From an uncultured Bacteroidota bacterium (lineage in GTDB: Bacteria; Bacteroidota; Bacteroidia; Chitinophagales; Chitinophagaceae), in contig CAIJXT010000011.1 in NCBI GenBank assembly GCA_903824665.1, positions 1 through 64,000 on the forward strand: a stretch of DNA of 64,000 nucleotides, written 5' to 3'. Positions 63,763 to 64,000 of this stretch are shown piece by piece. The notes under the pieces are model-generated. The model was not told the DNA's origin. It was given only the letters and a program-made list of their open reading frames with translations, and ran no database searches. The position numbers were made by a program, and so were the translations under genes. Numbering within the stretch: the first letter of the stretch is position 1; every line of letters begins with the position of its first letter.

Positions 63763-64000
63763 TTATCTTACCGGCTGAACCCTATACCCCTGTTCACGCA
63801 GCAAGTTGATCACTCCATTTTGTCCTGACAGATGCCCTGCACCAAATGCAAAGAACACCGACGATTTCTGCATCATTTCCGGCATTCGGGTTATCCACCT
63901 TTTGTTCCTGTCGTCTATTAGCGACACGGTTGCATCGCCTATCCCCTCACCGCTGATGATCATATCGTGCAGTTTGGTGATGTCCTGCGATCTGTAAGCA
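63763..64000 (-). CDS. TraB/GumN-family protein, N-terminus beyond window
   Basis: A partial frame, open to the right edge with about 78 visible C-terminal residues ending in stop at 63763. The block DDRNKRWITRMPEMMQKSSV, then FFAFGAGHLSGQNGVINLLREQGYRV, is the typical C-terminal TraB signature (R-N-x2-W; GAGHL-x-G-x-G). Such proteins are membrane or periplasmic and may be erythromycin-esterase/EreA-ChaN-like hydrolases; no activity is established. The internal Met at 63963 is not the true start. Confidence 0.85.
   Translation of the reverse strand, partial: AYRSQDITKLHDMIISGEGIGDATVSLIDDRNKRWITRMPEMMQKSSVFFAFGAGHLSGQNGVINLLREQGYRVQPVR

Overview
The window looks like chromosomal DNA of a Bacteroidota bacterium, most likely Chitinophagales/Chitinophagaceae or a close relative. 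The reasons are secreted proteins with C-terminal type IX secretion (T9SS type A) sorting domains, many lipoproteins with short signal peptides, a TonB receptor with an N-terminal carboxypeptidase-regulatory-like domain, YfhO, DUF5723/OmpA and DUF4288 proteins, and repeated TAnnTTTG promoter elements close to start codons. No rRNA, phage, IS element, integrase or CRISPR array is visible. There is one tRNA, tRNA-Gly(CCC).

Layout. (1) 1-5266, all minus strand: an edge-truncated lipoprotein, then an unusual cluster. The cluster has a stand-alone LuxR-type HTH regulator, a 690-aa Ser/Thr/Gly-rich protein with a Cys-rich tail, a 561-aa proline-linker protein with an HExxH motif, and a small exported protein. 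(2) 5267-9838: a gene-poor stretch with clustered TGCGCA words, a small membrane protein, a TolB-like beta-propeller, an EamA transporter and a membrane histidine kinase. (3) 10144-13486: a probable metal-uptake operon (His/Asp-rich exported protein, TonB receptor, lipoprotein) closed by a clear terminator. (4) 13603-26514, minus: carA, a T9SS substrate with C25-like features, a methyltransferase, a MATE exporter, an ArsR-type regulator, a three-gene two-component operon (two paralogous TPR hybrid kinases and a single-domain receiver), and a VOC protein. (5) 26824-37768, mostly plus: TspO, small lipoproteins, the tRNA, tandem M43 metalloproteases with T9SS tails, an RlmB-type methyltransferase, YqgE (minus), an RluD-type pseudouridine synthase and a queuosine-precursor transporter. 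(6) 37787-45190, minus: anti-sigma/ECF sigma pair, a Ca2+-type P-ATPase, a lytic transglycosylase, TatA, and a 2-oxoacid dehydrogenase E2. (7) 46160-49403, plus: an OmpA-family protein with thrombospondin-type-3 repeats and a lipoprotein. (8) 49570-64000, minus: a GNAT, a cysteine-less DsbD-like membrane protein next to a second single-domain receiver, a Kir-type K+ channel overlapping a polysaccharide flippase that overlaps a hexapeptide acyltransferase, YfhO, an M28 peptidase, a frameshifted lipoprotein gene, a TolC-type protein, DUF4288, LiaF-like and DUF1697 proteins, and the C-terminus of a TraB/GumN protein.

Themes. Signalling is dense: three histidine kinases, two receivers that are 75% identical over 128 residues, an ECF sigma/anti-sigma pair and two small HTH regulators. 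So is envelope biology: T9SS cargo, TonB receptor, OmpA, TolC, lytic transglycosylase and polysaccharide export. The best candidates for undescribed biology are the LuxR/690-aa/HExxH cluster at 431-5266 and the DsbD-like protein that has lost both redox cysteines at 50172-51098. Every functional call rests on reading motifs by eye. No database search was run.
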